64,000 nt of DNA, taken from assembly GCA_029948255.1 (NCBI GenBank), contig JALIZF010001454.1, positions 186,001-250,000 of the forward strand. The letters run 5' to 3'. Under the pieces are notes generated by a model. The model had not been told where the DNA came from and made no database searches. It was given only the letters and a program-made list of their open reading frames with translations. The DNA comes from Telmatactis stephensoni (taxonomy: Eukaryota; Cnidaria; Anthozoa; Actiniaria; Isophelliidae). The position numbers and the translations under genes were made by a program. Shown here in pieces: positions 23,236-35,034 of this stretch (the first letter of the stretch is position 1; each line of letters starts with the position of its first letter).

Positions 23236-24222
23236 AAGAAAATATTAAATTATTGATTAACCTAGCTGTAACAAAGGATATTATAGCTCCATAAATGGAG
23301 TCAGATTTATAACTAAATCCAATATTTTGTGTATAGCAAAGAATGTATGTTAATAATGATAAAAATATTTATTGATAGTGGACTATTTCAACGAAGCTAC
23401 ACACATTACACATATACATTGATAGCCGTGTAAGGCTGGTTCAAATGACAGGAACTCTATATGGCACCAGTTAATGACAGGATGTAATTGGCATTAATCG
23501 AAAATAGTTTGAATAGCTAACTCACTTAAATTGTATTATTTTTATTTATTTCTTGTTTTCTTAGAATTTTTTTTGTTTGTTCGCGTGAACGATTTCAAGA
23601 GTTTCATTCACACCTACTTTTAGCCCTTTAACTTAAAGTTTTCATCAGGGGAAACCCGATCTATTGTGTCTATCTACCATTTTGAATCGGCTCATCGAAG
23701 CGACAGAGTTCAAAAACACTGAATATAAACCATGTTACATTGAATACGACAACCTGTCACCGCTCCAAATACTTGTTGTGTCGGTGGGTCTTTTTCTCGG
23801 GAACTCTAGATTTCATTCAGTTGACAAACCCAGAACGGCGTGTTATTCTGTCCTAATTTCTTTGGGGTGAAACACGTCTGGAATTCACACAGAGAAAAGT
23901 AAGTATCTTCTTTAACGAAAATTAGTCTAAACACACTTTCATAAAGAAAAAAATATATTTTGACTATAATCAGGACAATAACAGCTTGAACCTTTTAGGT
24001 ATCTTTTCTCTGAAAGAAATAAAAAAAATCTGACTCGAACTCTTTAACACGTCACTACTGGTAGTCATCCATTTCTCTGTTTTCTTCCAGTTGCTTCATT
24101 TCAAATCAATTCAATTTCAATTGTGTCAGATCATTGTATTTTGATTGGAAACTGTTTAGCTAAAACTAATCAAAACAATATTGTTGTCATAATAAGATTA
24201 ATAACTATAATCATCGCTTTAG
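23236..24222. other. SPR2-SPR3 intergenic DNA
   Basis: The SPR2 3' UTR is followed by AT-rich sequence with no supported gene. The SPR3 start codon lies directly after a possible acceptor (gctttag). Confidence 0.5.
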
Positions 24223-26621
24223 ATGAGTGGCAGTTCTTTGGTATTTGCGCTGTTAGTTGTGGCTCTTGGTGTGCTAGCAAACTGTAAAGGTAGGTACTGT
24301 AGGTATTATAATATAATAATAATAATAATGTGATAATTATAGCTTTATTTACACAGGCAACACAACTCATCAAAGTTGTTTTCTCTGGTGTAATCAATAA
24401 ATATACCAAAGTAATAATAAATAATAATAAATATGATAGCTAATTACAATATTAAACGATAGTTCTTATATTAAAAACAAACATGAATATATTGTGAGAA
24501 CTAATTTGCTGTAGCTCTATTAAAATATATGCACTGGAATTGGTGTAGGAACTAATTAATAATAATGACTTAATGACAATATATTATGAACTAGAAATCC
24601 AACGACACAAACACGTCCATGCTAGAACAAGATGATGAAGGAGAAGAGATTAAAGTTACCAAGAAATTTGACTGGAAAACAGGTATTTACAATCCATTAC
24701 TGTATTCAGTATTATATTAGTTTTCTTTTGATAAGGTTCGAGGAAAAAGTGATTATTTATTTAGTTAATTCTTCCGTTGATCTGACCCATTTACCCTGGT
24801 CCTTTGAAATGACAATTTATTATATAAAGAGTTCAAAATTCATTTTACTTGAAATTTGCTTTCTCAAAATTTATAGATCGGAAGTATGACTAGATATGTC
24901 AAAACCTTTGGAGGTGTCAGTCATTTTCTCAACGACCCAAACATTCAGTTCCATACATTTTTTGTATTTCATATTCAAAACATCTCAATATCATGTTTTA
25001 CATTGAAGAAAACTAGCCAGACTTTTCACACAAACTCCTTCACACAAAATTTTAGTGTTAAAGAAATATTACAGTTCAAGAATCTAAATACGGAGAAATA
25101 GAGAGAGCAAAGCTGTGGGAGGTAGTAGGTTGAGTAGATAATTTGGCCTCAATGACATCTCTGAAGACTTATAGAGATCTAATTTTTGAGAAATCAAATT
25201 AACCAGTAATTCTAGGGCTCTTAGAGATTCTTTCAAATTTGAAGGATTTTGATCACGGTCCCGCTTTTACCAATTTAATTTATTAAAAGGAATGCTTAAA
25301 AATGCTTAAATTAGTACAAAAATGCATGAGATTCTCCACAGAAGGCATGATCAAAATTGTAAAAGACCTAACTGAGACGACACTAATGACGCAAAGCATG
25401 TATGGTAACATTAATGACGTCATCGATTTCAGTTGACATTCCACCAGAAAATTGCAAGGACGCGTCAAAACACCACTGTAAAAAGTTTGCTAAAAACAAA
25501 CATTTGTGTGAAAAAGACTACAGCACTGCAGTCAGAAAGTGCCCTGTAAGCTGTGGAATTTGCAAAAAGAAAGGTAGTTGTAATGTTAAGTCTAACTTAA
25601 ACTAGATCTAACAGTAATGGTCATTAGGGTGATGGTTTATGGTGTAAAGATACTAATGAACATCGGGTTTTTTTTTCAGCATCCAAAGCTCGTCATAACA
25701 AGAAAAAAGACAGACAATCTTCTAAACAGCGGGATTCTCCTATCGAACTAGGGCAAAAATGTACGTTGTCTTGTAAAAACAAAACAATTTTACATGAAAG
25801 TTTATAAAGAAAGTGATTTACTTGCGTTTCAGTTAACATTCCCCCTTCACAGTGCATTGATAGTGATGAGGACGAGTGTCCTAAAATGGCGAAAAACCAC
25901 CAGTGTAAAGATAAGTTTTCTGACGCCTATAAAAAGTGTCCATGGAGCTGTAGGCTTTGTAAGGGTCCATCAGGTAGAGTCATTTATTTACCAACATATG
26001 TACATTATTGTATGTTACTATTAACATTATTCTTTACTTCTAGAGTATGACACTGATGAATGCGTCGACCAAGCAAAGGACGGCGCCTGTCCTCAATGGG
26101 CGAAAGATAAGGACTGTGTTCAATTACCAGACTACATGATGCAGAATTGTAAGAAATCGTGTGAAATTTGTGGTTCAGGTAACGACTTCCTGTTTTTCTT
26201 GTTATGTAAGTAGCCAAACAAAATAGTGTAGCCAGGATGTTTTAGAAGGTACGCTTAGCCACTTAAAAGCCATCAAGAGAAAATGATCTCAATTTCCCAG
26301 TTAATCAATAGTTTGCTAGTATTTTCCCAGCACGAGGCATGCACGTGGTTATATTTGTGTAAAGGTAGCTACACCAATGCCACAGACATACTCTAGCGAA
26401 ATAGCTGTACCATCATTTACACAGGAAATGTTCTTATAGTTATTCAATTATATTCTCTTTGAGTAATCAAAGATTAATATATATATCTTTACATCTACAT
26501 TTATATATTTCTTATCATCATTGATCTTTAGATTTATTAATTTATTAATTGATCTTTAGTTTTATTAATTGTTATGCGCATGAGATAATTTATATTGATC
26601 AAGCGCTATATAAATGATTGA

Positions 26622-26675
<54 letters not shown>

Positions 26676-29600
26676 GAAAAATTTAGCACATTTAATTTCT
26701 CAAGTGTCCGAATTTTTTAGTTTTTAGTTTTTAGATAGTTTTAGGGTTTTCATGAACTTAATTTTTTTTTTCTAATATTGCACACTACGTATTTAGTTTA
26801 TTATGTATAGTATAAAGAACGAGAGAGAGTGTTTTATCGGATATAAAGATCCGAGCCGTAGGCGAGCCGTAGGCGAGGATCTTTATACCGATAAAACACG
26901 ATCTCGAGTTCTTTATACGGCTTAAAAAACTCCAACACATATTAGAGTTGTTCTAAAAAAGAAAATCAAAAATATCTTCATTTATCTTGGAGAAAATCGA
27001 GGCTAAAGTGTATGTAAATTAGGCCGAATCTTTATCAGATATAAAGACACTCGTCACGGTGGCGATTTTCATTGTGTTTGCCTTATGAATTATTAATGGA
27101 TTTTTAATATTATTAAATGTGCTAAGTTTTTGAGACTGTTTTCTAGAGAATCAAAATACCGACAAAGACCCTCGCTGTCCCTCATGGGCTGAAGGTGGTT
27201 ACTGCACAAGCAATCAAGATATCGAGAGCAGATGCTCGTACAGTTGCGAACTTAAAAAGTACGCTAATGTACCTCCAGCTCCGGAGCCATATCCTTACCC
27301 CACCACCGCGTTATATCCATATCAACTAACACAATATCCAGGCTTAATACCGGTTAGTTACACTGTGAATTTAGATGTCTTCAAGTTGATCTTTTAGTTC
27401 AAAGATTTGGTTTTCCGTTTTTAGGCTGCACCAACCACGCCAACTGAAGCACCTCCTCCAGTTCCACCAGTACCACCAGAAACCCCAGTTCCACCACCCC
27501 AAGTACCAGGCCAAAACCCTCCTATTCCTCCTACTGAAGAACCACAGAATCCTCCACAGCCACAACAACCGCCAAGTCCACCACAACCCGCGGGACCACC
27601 AGAGCCAAGTCAACCACCACCCGCGGGACCACCAGAGCCAAGTCAACCACCACCCGCGGGACCACCAGAGCAACAACCAGCGGGATCACAACAGCCAAGT
27701 CAACCAGAACAACAGCCAAGTCAACCACAACCCGCGGGATCACCAGAGCCAAGTCAACCACAACCCGCAGGATCACCAGAGCAACAACCTGCGGGATCAC
27801 AACAGCCAAGTCAACCTGAACCCAGCACGGGATCACAAGAGCAACAACCTGCGGGACCACAAGAGCAAAAAGCCACGGGATCACAACAACCCGAGGGACC
27901 ACAAGAGCAAAAAGCCACGGGATCACAAGAGCAACAACCCGGGGGAGCACAAGAGCAAAAACCCACGGGATCACAAGAGCAACAATCTAAGGGACCACAG
28001 GAGGAACAACCTAAGGGATCACAACAGTTTGCTGCACAACAAGCCAACCAGAAGCAAGAAGCCAACGAAAACCAACAAAAGCCAAGTGAAGGGAAACCAA
28101 AACCTCCCCAAGGATATCAGAAGGAAGAAAATAAAGATACTTCTGATGAAGTTGAAAAACCAGCTCAACCAGCTCCAGGTTAGTTATTTATGATGTGATG
28201 GTGATGATGATGATTGTAATGATGACTGTTACAAAAGCTACTATTTAGTGTTTAATAGTAGGATCCAATTACTAGGTGCCTTCCTTTGGCACTGGGGCAG
28301 TGAAACGACATATGCACATTTTGAGCTATTCTTAGAATCAAGTTTCCCGCCCAAATGCTCTCGCACGTGCAGACATCAAGTCCATAAGTAGCCTCTAAAA
28401 TGCAACACCAGAAATTCTATATTTCAGATCAAACAATTGTTCCATGTTTAAAAGCAATAGACAAATGAATAACACGTTGCTCTGTGGTCCAGCGGTCGTA
28501 TAATTTTTCAATTTTTATAATCAAATAAGAAAATTAGCTTGCATAGAGACCCTGTAGAGGACTATCGACTACTTGCAGAACCCTCATTCTCCGCCATAGC
28601 TCAAAGCAACGAAATTCCTGTATGAGGAGGCAAAGTTGATACTTTCTTTTGTGAAAGACGTTCGTCATAATTAATTTTTGTGGCGATAACATTGCGAGAA
28701 AATTATTTTTACACGCGGCACGTCGCAGCATAGCCAAAAATTCAAGAACTGCACATACACAAAAACTGATAAACAAGAAAATCATTTTTGTACAAACTCT
28801 TTCTGGTATCTCAAAAAGACCAAAGTGTGCACAATTGATTTTGAAAAAATATCCTGAGCTCATATGTTTTTTGAAAAAAGAGCTAAATAACTTGTTCACT
28901 TGGTTTAGAATATAAACTAATACCATAAGTTATATATAACTTGCAATTGTTGTTGAGTTTCAGCAATTGAATATGACTCATCCTTGCAGTCAAAACGGCT
29001 CAAACATCGAAGATTCGATTCATTTTGGCAAATTTGACGTCAAAGTTTGTTTTGAAATTTGCATAACGTAGCGGAAAATTCGAACTTCAAAAACAAAGAC
29101 TTGATACATAAACTATATTTTCCTAGCTTTTCAGCTGTCCAATATAGAACTACCTTTATTTCAATTATTTACAATCAGTCATTTGAAAGCCTAACCTTAC
29201 TTGGATTTACTTTTTGTACCAGTGAAAACTTGTAAAGTCTCAATTTCAGTTCCAGGTCAAAAAAGATCGTTTAAAGACCTTAAAATAATATAATCATGCC
29301 ATTCTCTTTTGGTTCGAGAAATTCTGCCTGAAAGGTGTGTCGACCGTTGAATTTTATGTTAATAATAATAATCTCTTAGGGGTTAAAAATCGTCCAGCCA
29401 CGCCCTTCTTAAAAGACTTCCGATATCTTTTAGGGGTATTTTTTAAAATTTCCGAAGAGCATACCCGATCCTTTTACAATGGGGTGCCACCCCCAGGTCA
29501 CGAATAGGCTATATACTATAATATATTAGGAGTTATTGGTCACGAATATACTGTTTACACTCACTATTTGGCCAGTCATGTGTCAAGTAATATTCAGTTT

Positions 29601-31290
29601 TAATGCAAAGGTTCTTATCTGAGTATTAAAGAGCAGTGATGAAATAATAACACATTTGGAGATCTCTCTTCAGCACTCAGATCGGACAGCACGGTCTGTT
29701 TTCTGTCCTTTGATGATAAAAACATTGCTACTTTTTGTTACAAAGCTGGTTGATCATGTAGAAAAGGTTTCAGTAGAGCTCCATGCTGTTGATAAAATGC
29801 AGTCACTTTTCCAAATTGATTTTTATGTCAGATTCTCGACGTCGATAGATCGAACGAACCTGAAACTTAGACTCGCGCTACTTTACAAGTAGCTGGAGTA
29901 ATAATAGAGTATACAGTACTTAAACAGCTCACAGCGCTTCACTTTCTGTTAGAAATAGCTAGCATAATTTCTGTAATTACTTCTGAAAAGCCTTGTCTAG
30001 GGATGGAGTAATTAATAAAGTATGTAAGTATGTATGGCATTGGTCTTAAATTGTTAAAAATACTTTTAACATTATATTTATCAGCACCTCTTCCTGAGAA
30101 AGGTAAAGCCAAAGAACCTGGACCTAGCACTCCAGTAGAAGCACGTAAGTATTTTGAACATTTAAAACAGACAAGAAATGGACATTATATTATACCTACA
30201 CGACTTTTAAATATGGCAGGCTGGCACTAGAACACCAAAACCTCCTGGTGATGAGTTTCTGATAAGAACCAGGCTACGTAGTCTAAAATCACCAGTGCAT
30301 CAAATATAGTCTGAAAGCATCCCGCAAAATTATTAGAGAAATGTATGTAGATATAATTATATTCCTATAAAAGATCGTTATTAAACTCATCCTCAATTAC
30401 AATCTTTAGCCAAGAATATCCCTTCATCGTACCCTCCTTGCCCAGCAGCAACTCCTGCTCAGCCTTGTCCAGGATCAGAACCTCTAACTACACCACTACC
30501 AATTCCTCCTCCATCGACTTATCCACCACAACCAGTGCAGCCACTGCCACCAATTGAGCCTCCTCCACAAATACCGCCTGAACCGGTTCCTCCGGTACCT
30601 CCACAATATCCACTACCACCACCACCACAACCACCACTACCACCACAACCAGTACCACCACCACCTGAACCACCAGTACCACCACCACCTGAACCACCAG
30701 TACAACCAGCACCACCACCACCTGAACCACCACTACAACCACCACCACCTGAACCACCAGTACAACCAGCGCCAGCACCACTAGAACCACCTCCTCCACC
30801 ACCACCGCCACCTCCTCCACCGTCGTATGACACCTTGTCAAAAACGCCTTCTCCTGCACAATCACCTTCTCCTCAGTCATCATCTTCCGAGGTCTCTTCA
30901 CAATCATCAGGACCAAGTAAGACTTCTCCTCAAGAACCAGGTGGACCTCAGCCAGGACCTTCAAAACAAGGATCCGAGTCTTCCCAGCCAGCTCAAACTT
31001 CGGAATCAAATGAAGAAAACCAAGAAAAACAACAAGAAAACGAAGAAACTGAAGAAGACAAGAATAAAGAAGCGGAAGTAATATTGTCATCCACTGTGCT
31101 AGAGACTACAGAAGAAAGGGAAGACTCAAGCGGAAGTGCTAGTGGAAGCCACGAAGTCGATGAAAGTGAGCCGGACGATGGACTAGGAGATAACGACATT
31201 GACGAGATTAGATTCAAAGAAAAGCAAACTCGACAAAACAAGCAGCATAAAGATAAAACTCGTCACAAAAAGTACCACAGACGCCATTGA
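24223..31290 (+). CDS. SPR3: secreted three-ShKT protein with two long proline-rich blocks
   Basis: Ten coding exons: 24223-24289, 24626-24682, 25433-25573, 25680-25760, 25833-25973, 26044-26178, 27147-27352, 27425-28178, 30085-30144, 30410-31290; 840 residues close in frame. Signal peptide 1-20, then a short acidic exon. ShKT modules lie at about 49-85, 123-158 and 169-205. A basic linker exon (KARHNKKKDRQ) separates the first two. The four-cysteine module is at 218-241, followed by the shared PYPYPTTALYPYQ motif. The tail has Pro-Ala-Gly/Ser-Gln-Pro repeats (exon 8), then PPPPEPPVP-type polyproline (exon 10). An acidic Ser/Gly segment (EDSSGSASGS) and a basic end (KDKTRHKKYHRRH) finish it. 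One symmetric exon per ShKT suggests domain growth by exon duplication. AATAAA lies at 31332. The function is unknown. Confidence 0.85.
24303..24600. repeat. AAT-rich intron sequence in SPR3
   Basis: Intron 1 contains ATA/AAT short repeats at about 24310-24335 and 24410-24430. Nothing else is recognisable. Confidence 0.5.
26575..26676. repeat. LINE/SINE-type tail with ATT microsatellite
   Basis: AAGCGCTATATAAATGA at about 26600 runs directly into an ATT repeat (26622-26675). This pairing is typical of the 3' end of L2/CR1-type LINEs and their SINEs. It lies in SPR3 intron 6. Confidence 0.6.
26807..26923. mobile_element. Foldback MITE in SPR3 intron 6
   Basis: The arms share TATAAAGAAC at the outer ends and GTGTTTTATCGG / CCGATAAAACAC inside. 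They enclose GGATCTTTATA-type sequence and a duplicated CGAGCCGTAGG. A related ATCAGATATAAAGA fragment lies at about 27032. Confidence 0.7.
28179..30084. other. Large intron 8 of SPR3
   Basis: This 1.9-kb intron contains short GAT repeats near 28195 and otherwise unremarkable AT-rich DNA. No coding content was recognised on either strand. Confidence 0.5.
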
Positions 31291-31950
31291 TCAAAACTAA
31301 AACAATAACAAAACTTATCAAAATCTAACACAATAAAACTTTTCAAAATTAACACAACATAAGTTTCGTATGGAAATTCAATATTGTAAAAATTCAATAT
31401 TGTAAAAGAAACAAATAATGAAAATAAAATAAAAAATACAAGTAAAAATCCTCTATCTAGAATTGAATTCTTGCAGAAACTCACAAGGTGATTGAATAGT
31501 CTTATTTGGTCCCACGCTCCGGAATATTCAGATTGTGCAAATGAGACAAAGGCGCTTTTTAAATGAAAACTTGGCCTAAAATATATTTTGTAGTTAATAT
31601 TTGTAATTTTTCGTCCATTCATTAAGTTAGATGTTGCATTTTTTTATGGCTTTGGACATCCTAAAGTGCAAATTCGTACTCTGAAAAGAAAGTTTTCAGC
31701 TGTAAAATTATGTAGAGTTTTCAAGGCAAACAATAAGTGGATTTACAAAGCGTTTTATTGCTCTTTCAGTTGCTTTAAACCACATTCAGAACAGATAAAT
31801 AACAACTTTTTTTCTAGCAAAGGGTTTCTAGGCAGGTTCATTCCATGAACAATTCTTATTAACGACTATAGACCAGTTTCAAAATTACTCGATACCGAGG
31901 CTAAAGTGGAAAAAAAACAAAAGAAATGCTGGTCATGTTAGCCTTGTTGT
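31291..31950. other. 3' flank of SPR3
   Basis: AT-rich SPR3 3' UTR and intergenic sequence with AATAAA at 31332. No gene is supported. Confidence 0.5.
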
Positions 31951-31972
31951 CAAGCAAATTTTGAAAGTGGTC

Positions 31973-32134
31973 TATTCCTAAATATAAGTACGAGTCAACA
32001 TTTTCAAGCGGAATACCATTAGCAGATATGCGGGTAATTGAATCGATCTTACTTAAACGTTGCTTACTACCAATTAACAAAAATTTAGATTTCTTAGTGT
32101 TCAAAGTCAATTGATTAGTGTTCAACCAGTTACT
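31973..32134 (-). pseudogene. Reverse-transcriptase fragment of a non-LTR retrotransposon (LINE)
   Basis: The minus strand encodes SNWLNTNQLTLNTKKSKF followed by GSKQRLSKID, an ANGIPLENVD stretch and SYLYLG. This is the C-terminal part of the palm/thumb region of CR1/L2/Jockey-like reverse transcriptases (W...N.LTLN..KT....G, then V...KYLG). Only about 54 residues survive, between unrelated sequences, so it is a dead fragment. Confidence 0.75.
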
Positions 32135-32786
32135 GGTCATGACACGGAGTAACTGGCGATACGTCCAATCAGAGTCGCGTATAGCACTTTTCACGCGTAA
32201 GAAATTTAGCCAATCGGAATTGAGAATTGACATTCCTAATCAATCAGAAAAAAGAAAAAACACTTGATTGGCTTTCCCGGCCAAGGAGTGATAGTTGATT
32301 TTGTTTGTTATCAAAGTTCTTATATCTCTCGTGCAATCTAAGAAAACAACAGACATAAACACGTTTATAAAAAAACTTTGGAAACATTCTATTATCCAAA
32401 AAATATATGAAAAGACGCACCCCCTTTCTGATATAGCGAACTTAACTCTTCCACACTAGCAAATTTTCTATGACCAATGGATTTTTTCCCGTCGGCTACA
32501 TGAACAAATTTGATATGACAAATGTATTTTAACATGAAATTTGGTTAAATTTTCTCGTCTACACGAGAAGAAACATTTTTGTCAAAGAAAATTTGCCCGT
32601 GTCAAACTGAGAACCTTAATTCAAAGCGCCGCTGCCAGCCTGAAGTCAGCAGAATTCAAATTCTCAATTTATAGATTCAAATCTGTCGATTATGAAGTAC
32701 AAACATAACAAGCACATTAAATATACAAAGCACAAATATATATTTTTTATCAATAGCTTTGAAACCGACTTGTCTCAAGTGCTGTT

Positions 32787-33011
32787 TGTTTCGTTGAGAA
32801 ATGTATTTAGTGACGCAATAATGTAATTATCTCTGATTGATACAACTTTCGCTTAATTGTCACTACAGAATGGAGCTCGCCATTAATATTCGAACCTAAA
32901 TAGTCCTAAATAGTCCCAAATAGTGTAAATACATCAATGCACTATCCTAACGACCCAATAAATACAAAGGGATTGTTTGAAGTTGTGGCGTCAGTGGAAT
33001 TGAGCGAAACA
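32787..33011 (+). repeat. 5' LTR
   Basis: 225 bp, TGTTTCG...CGAAACA, identical by eye to 40380-40604. AATAAA is present near the end (AATAAATACAAAGG). Preceded by CTGTT. Confidence 0.92.
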
Positions 33012-33131
33012 TTCGAATATTAGGGCTCTGAAGGCGATCTAACAGCGGCACAGACTTCGACGTCGCGGGCAGTGAAAGGACAACATTTTGATGGCTATAC
33101 CACTAAAGCACTAAAGTAGATACACTGAGAG

Positions 33132-33719
33132 ATGACGGCAAAAAAGGCTAAGAACTTGAGAAACGTGGAAGGTCCGATCTTTAAACGCAGAATAGCCGAA
33201 TTCCATGATTCTGTAGCCGAGAAGCAGAGTGTAAAAGTTATTGAAGAGGCACATCACAAGCTTGAAGAAGCATGGGAAAATCTAGAAGACAAACACGACT
33301 TCTATCTAATGCACTTAGAGGATGAAGAGGCAAACGACGCCGAACAGTGGATAGAAGAATATCAAAACTTGTTTTCTGAAGCATCCTGCATGTGGACGAA
33401 TTACATTAGAGACTTCAAGCTTAGAAGATTACCAGCTGCGCGCGAAAAGGAAACAGAACGTCATGAAAGAGTCATTCTAGAATTCAAGAAGAACGTAGCC
33501 AGCGAATTCGAAAAGTCGATATCCAGCTTTTCATTGCAAACGAAAATAGCCACACCGAAAGAGTCAGATTGGATTGAACCAAGAGTACCCGACGAGTCAC
33601 TTGCTCAAATCGCCGCAAAACAGCTCAAAAACACATTGATAACATTCCATTCATACTTTAGACGCAAAATTAAAAGTTGCTGGGAAAAAAATATCCGCTC
33701 CACATTGCCAGCCAGATAA
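33132..33719 (+). CDS. gag-like protein of the LTR element
   Basis: 195 residues, starting 120 bases after the 5' LTR. It is highly charged and helical: a basic N-terminus (MTAKKAKNLRNVEGPIFKRR), then heptad-like acidic helices including EAHHKLEEAWENLEDKHDFY and HLEDEEANDAEQWIEEYQ. This resembles the N-terminal coiled region of BEL/Pao-type Gag proteins in marine invertebrates. There is no zinc knuckle. Its last residues (CWEKNIRSTLPAR) read into an 18-bp inverted repeat bounding the element's central region, so the original gag was probably longer and is truncated here. Confidence 0.55.
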   Translation: MTAKKAKNLRNVEGPIFKRRIAEFHDSVAEKQSVKVIEEAHHKLEEAWENLEDKHDFYLMHLEDEEANDAEQWIEEYQNLFSEASCMWTNYIRDFKLRRLPAAREKETERHERVILEFKKNVASEFEKSISSFSLQTKIATPKESDWIEPRVPDESLAQIAAKQLKNTLITFHSYFRRKIKSCWEKNIRSTLPAR

Positions 33720-34039
33720 AACCCAAAACGTTATGCTCCCCAGCCAGGCATTCGGAGTATCATTTTTTTACCAGCCAGAAAGTCGTGTATGGCTTGCCAG
33801 GATATTTGCCAGCCAGCAAGCTCTATGCAACTTCCAGTTTGCTAGCCAGGAAAATTTAAAGTTTGCACATTTTTACACAATCATCGGCATTCAATAAAGT
33901 GGCAAAGAAAAGAAACCATTTAATGAAATATTGAATGTTTACTAGACGTTCATGTGGTCCTCTTTGTTTTACACGTTTTTGGGGACTTTAAAATGTCAAG
34001 ACCTCTGTGGCTTTCCATTTTTAATATCTATGTCATTTG

Positions 34040-34395
34040 GCCAGGTTGGTCGAGCGGTTTAAGGCGGTGTTACACGAAACGATTTTTAACGACGATTTTC
34101 AGCGCAACGGCGTTGCGTTAAAAATCTTTCTCGTGTAACATGACACTTGGAACGATTTTCCTTGCAATTTTCGCTTCGGCAACGCGTTGCGAGTTTTTAA
34201 ATCCAAGTCAGAAACTCGCAACGCATAATATTGCAAGTTGTTGCAACGTTTCGCGGAAAATCGTCGTTAAAGGCCCGGTAATACGAGCAACAAAATCGTG
34301 CAACTTGTCGCGCAACAATGTTGAGTTGCAAGTTGCAGAGCAAATGTTGCTCGTATTACCACCCCGAGCGCAACAAATTTTCTTTGTTGCATGAA
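34040..34395. repeat. tRNA-Leu-like A box and two palindromes
   Basis: GGTTGGTCGAGCGGTTTAAGG at about 34045-34065 matches the 5' part of a leucine or serine tRNA, with A box TGGTCGAGCGG at 34047-34057, but no tRNA follows. Instead two foldbacks follow: GTTACACGA...TCGTGTAAC (about 34070-34140) and GGTAATACGAGCAAC...GTTGCTCGTATTACC (about 34275-34362). Confidence 0.6.
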
Positions 34396-35034
34396 GTAAA
34401 AGCACTGTCTACTTCGTAAAAGGTAAAAACATTTAGCAAACGAAAAGTAAAAATTCATAATTTAAAAGAACCAAATATTGTTCATTGCAGTTGCCTCTAA
34501 CCTTAAGTTTGAATCCCACTGTAGCGTTGGAACTGAAAATTAATACAAAATATCAATCAAATCTGGAGTTCACCTGAATCCTTTTCGCGATAAATCAATA
34601 GTATTTTAGGTGTTATGTAAAATACCATTCAACATTATATGCCCGCATTTACATGTTACAAGCTTGTAGGTCCTATGTGGTTAATTTAAGCATATATAGC
34701 AACATCTCTAAACCAATAGATAAATTGATAATCATTACATTCCAACCTCTCTCCTTTTTATTTTCCCATTTTATCACGCTTGGTAATTGTATCTAATGAT
34801 GTTAACCATGCATTCAGAGTAGGACGGAGAAAAAAAATGTGTAATTCAAGCAAAGCTTACGTAAAACAGAAAAGAAATAGGTCACTTACGTGGAGGCTTC
34901 GTAACCAGTGTCTCGATTTGTTGAAACACCACTCATGGTATTTTTAGAAAAAAATTCTGAAAAGATCAAGAGAAAATTTCTATCAATAAAATTCATATTT
35001 GATAAAAATTGAAATAAAATATGATTCCGTAAGC

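Noticed and set aside
27371..28065. Minus-strand Val/Cys/Trp-rich frames across the SPR3 proline block
   Set aside because: Shadows of the exon 8 repeat; the plus frame continues correctly from exon 7 and into exon 9.
30488..31090. Minus-strand Gly-rich and Val-rich frames
   Set aside because: Complement of the polyproline codons in SPR3 exon 10.
34040..34115. Functional tRNA-Leu
   Set aside because: Only the 5' third matches; no B box or acceptor stem follows.
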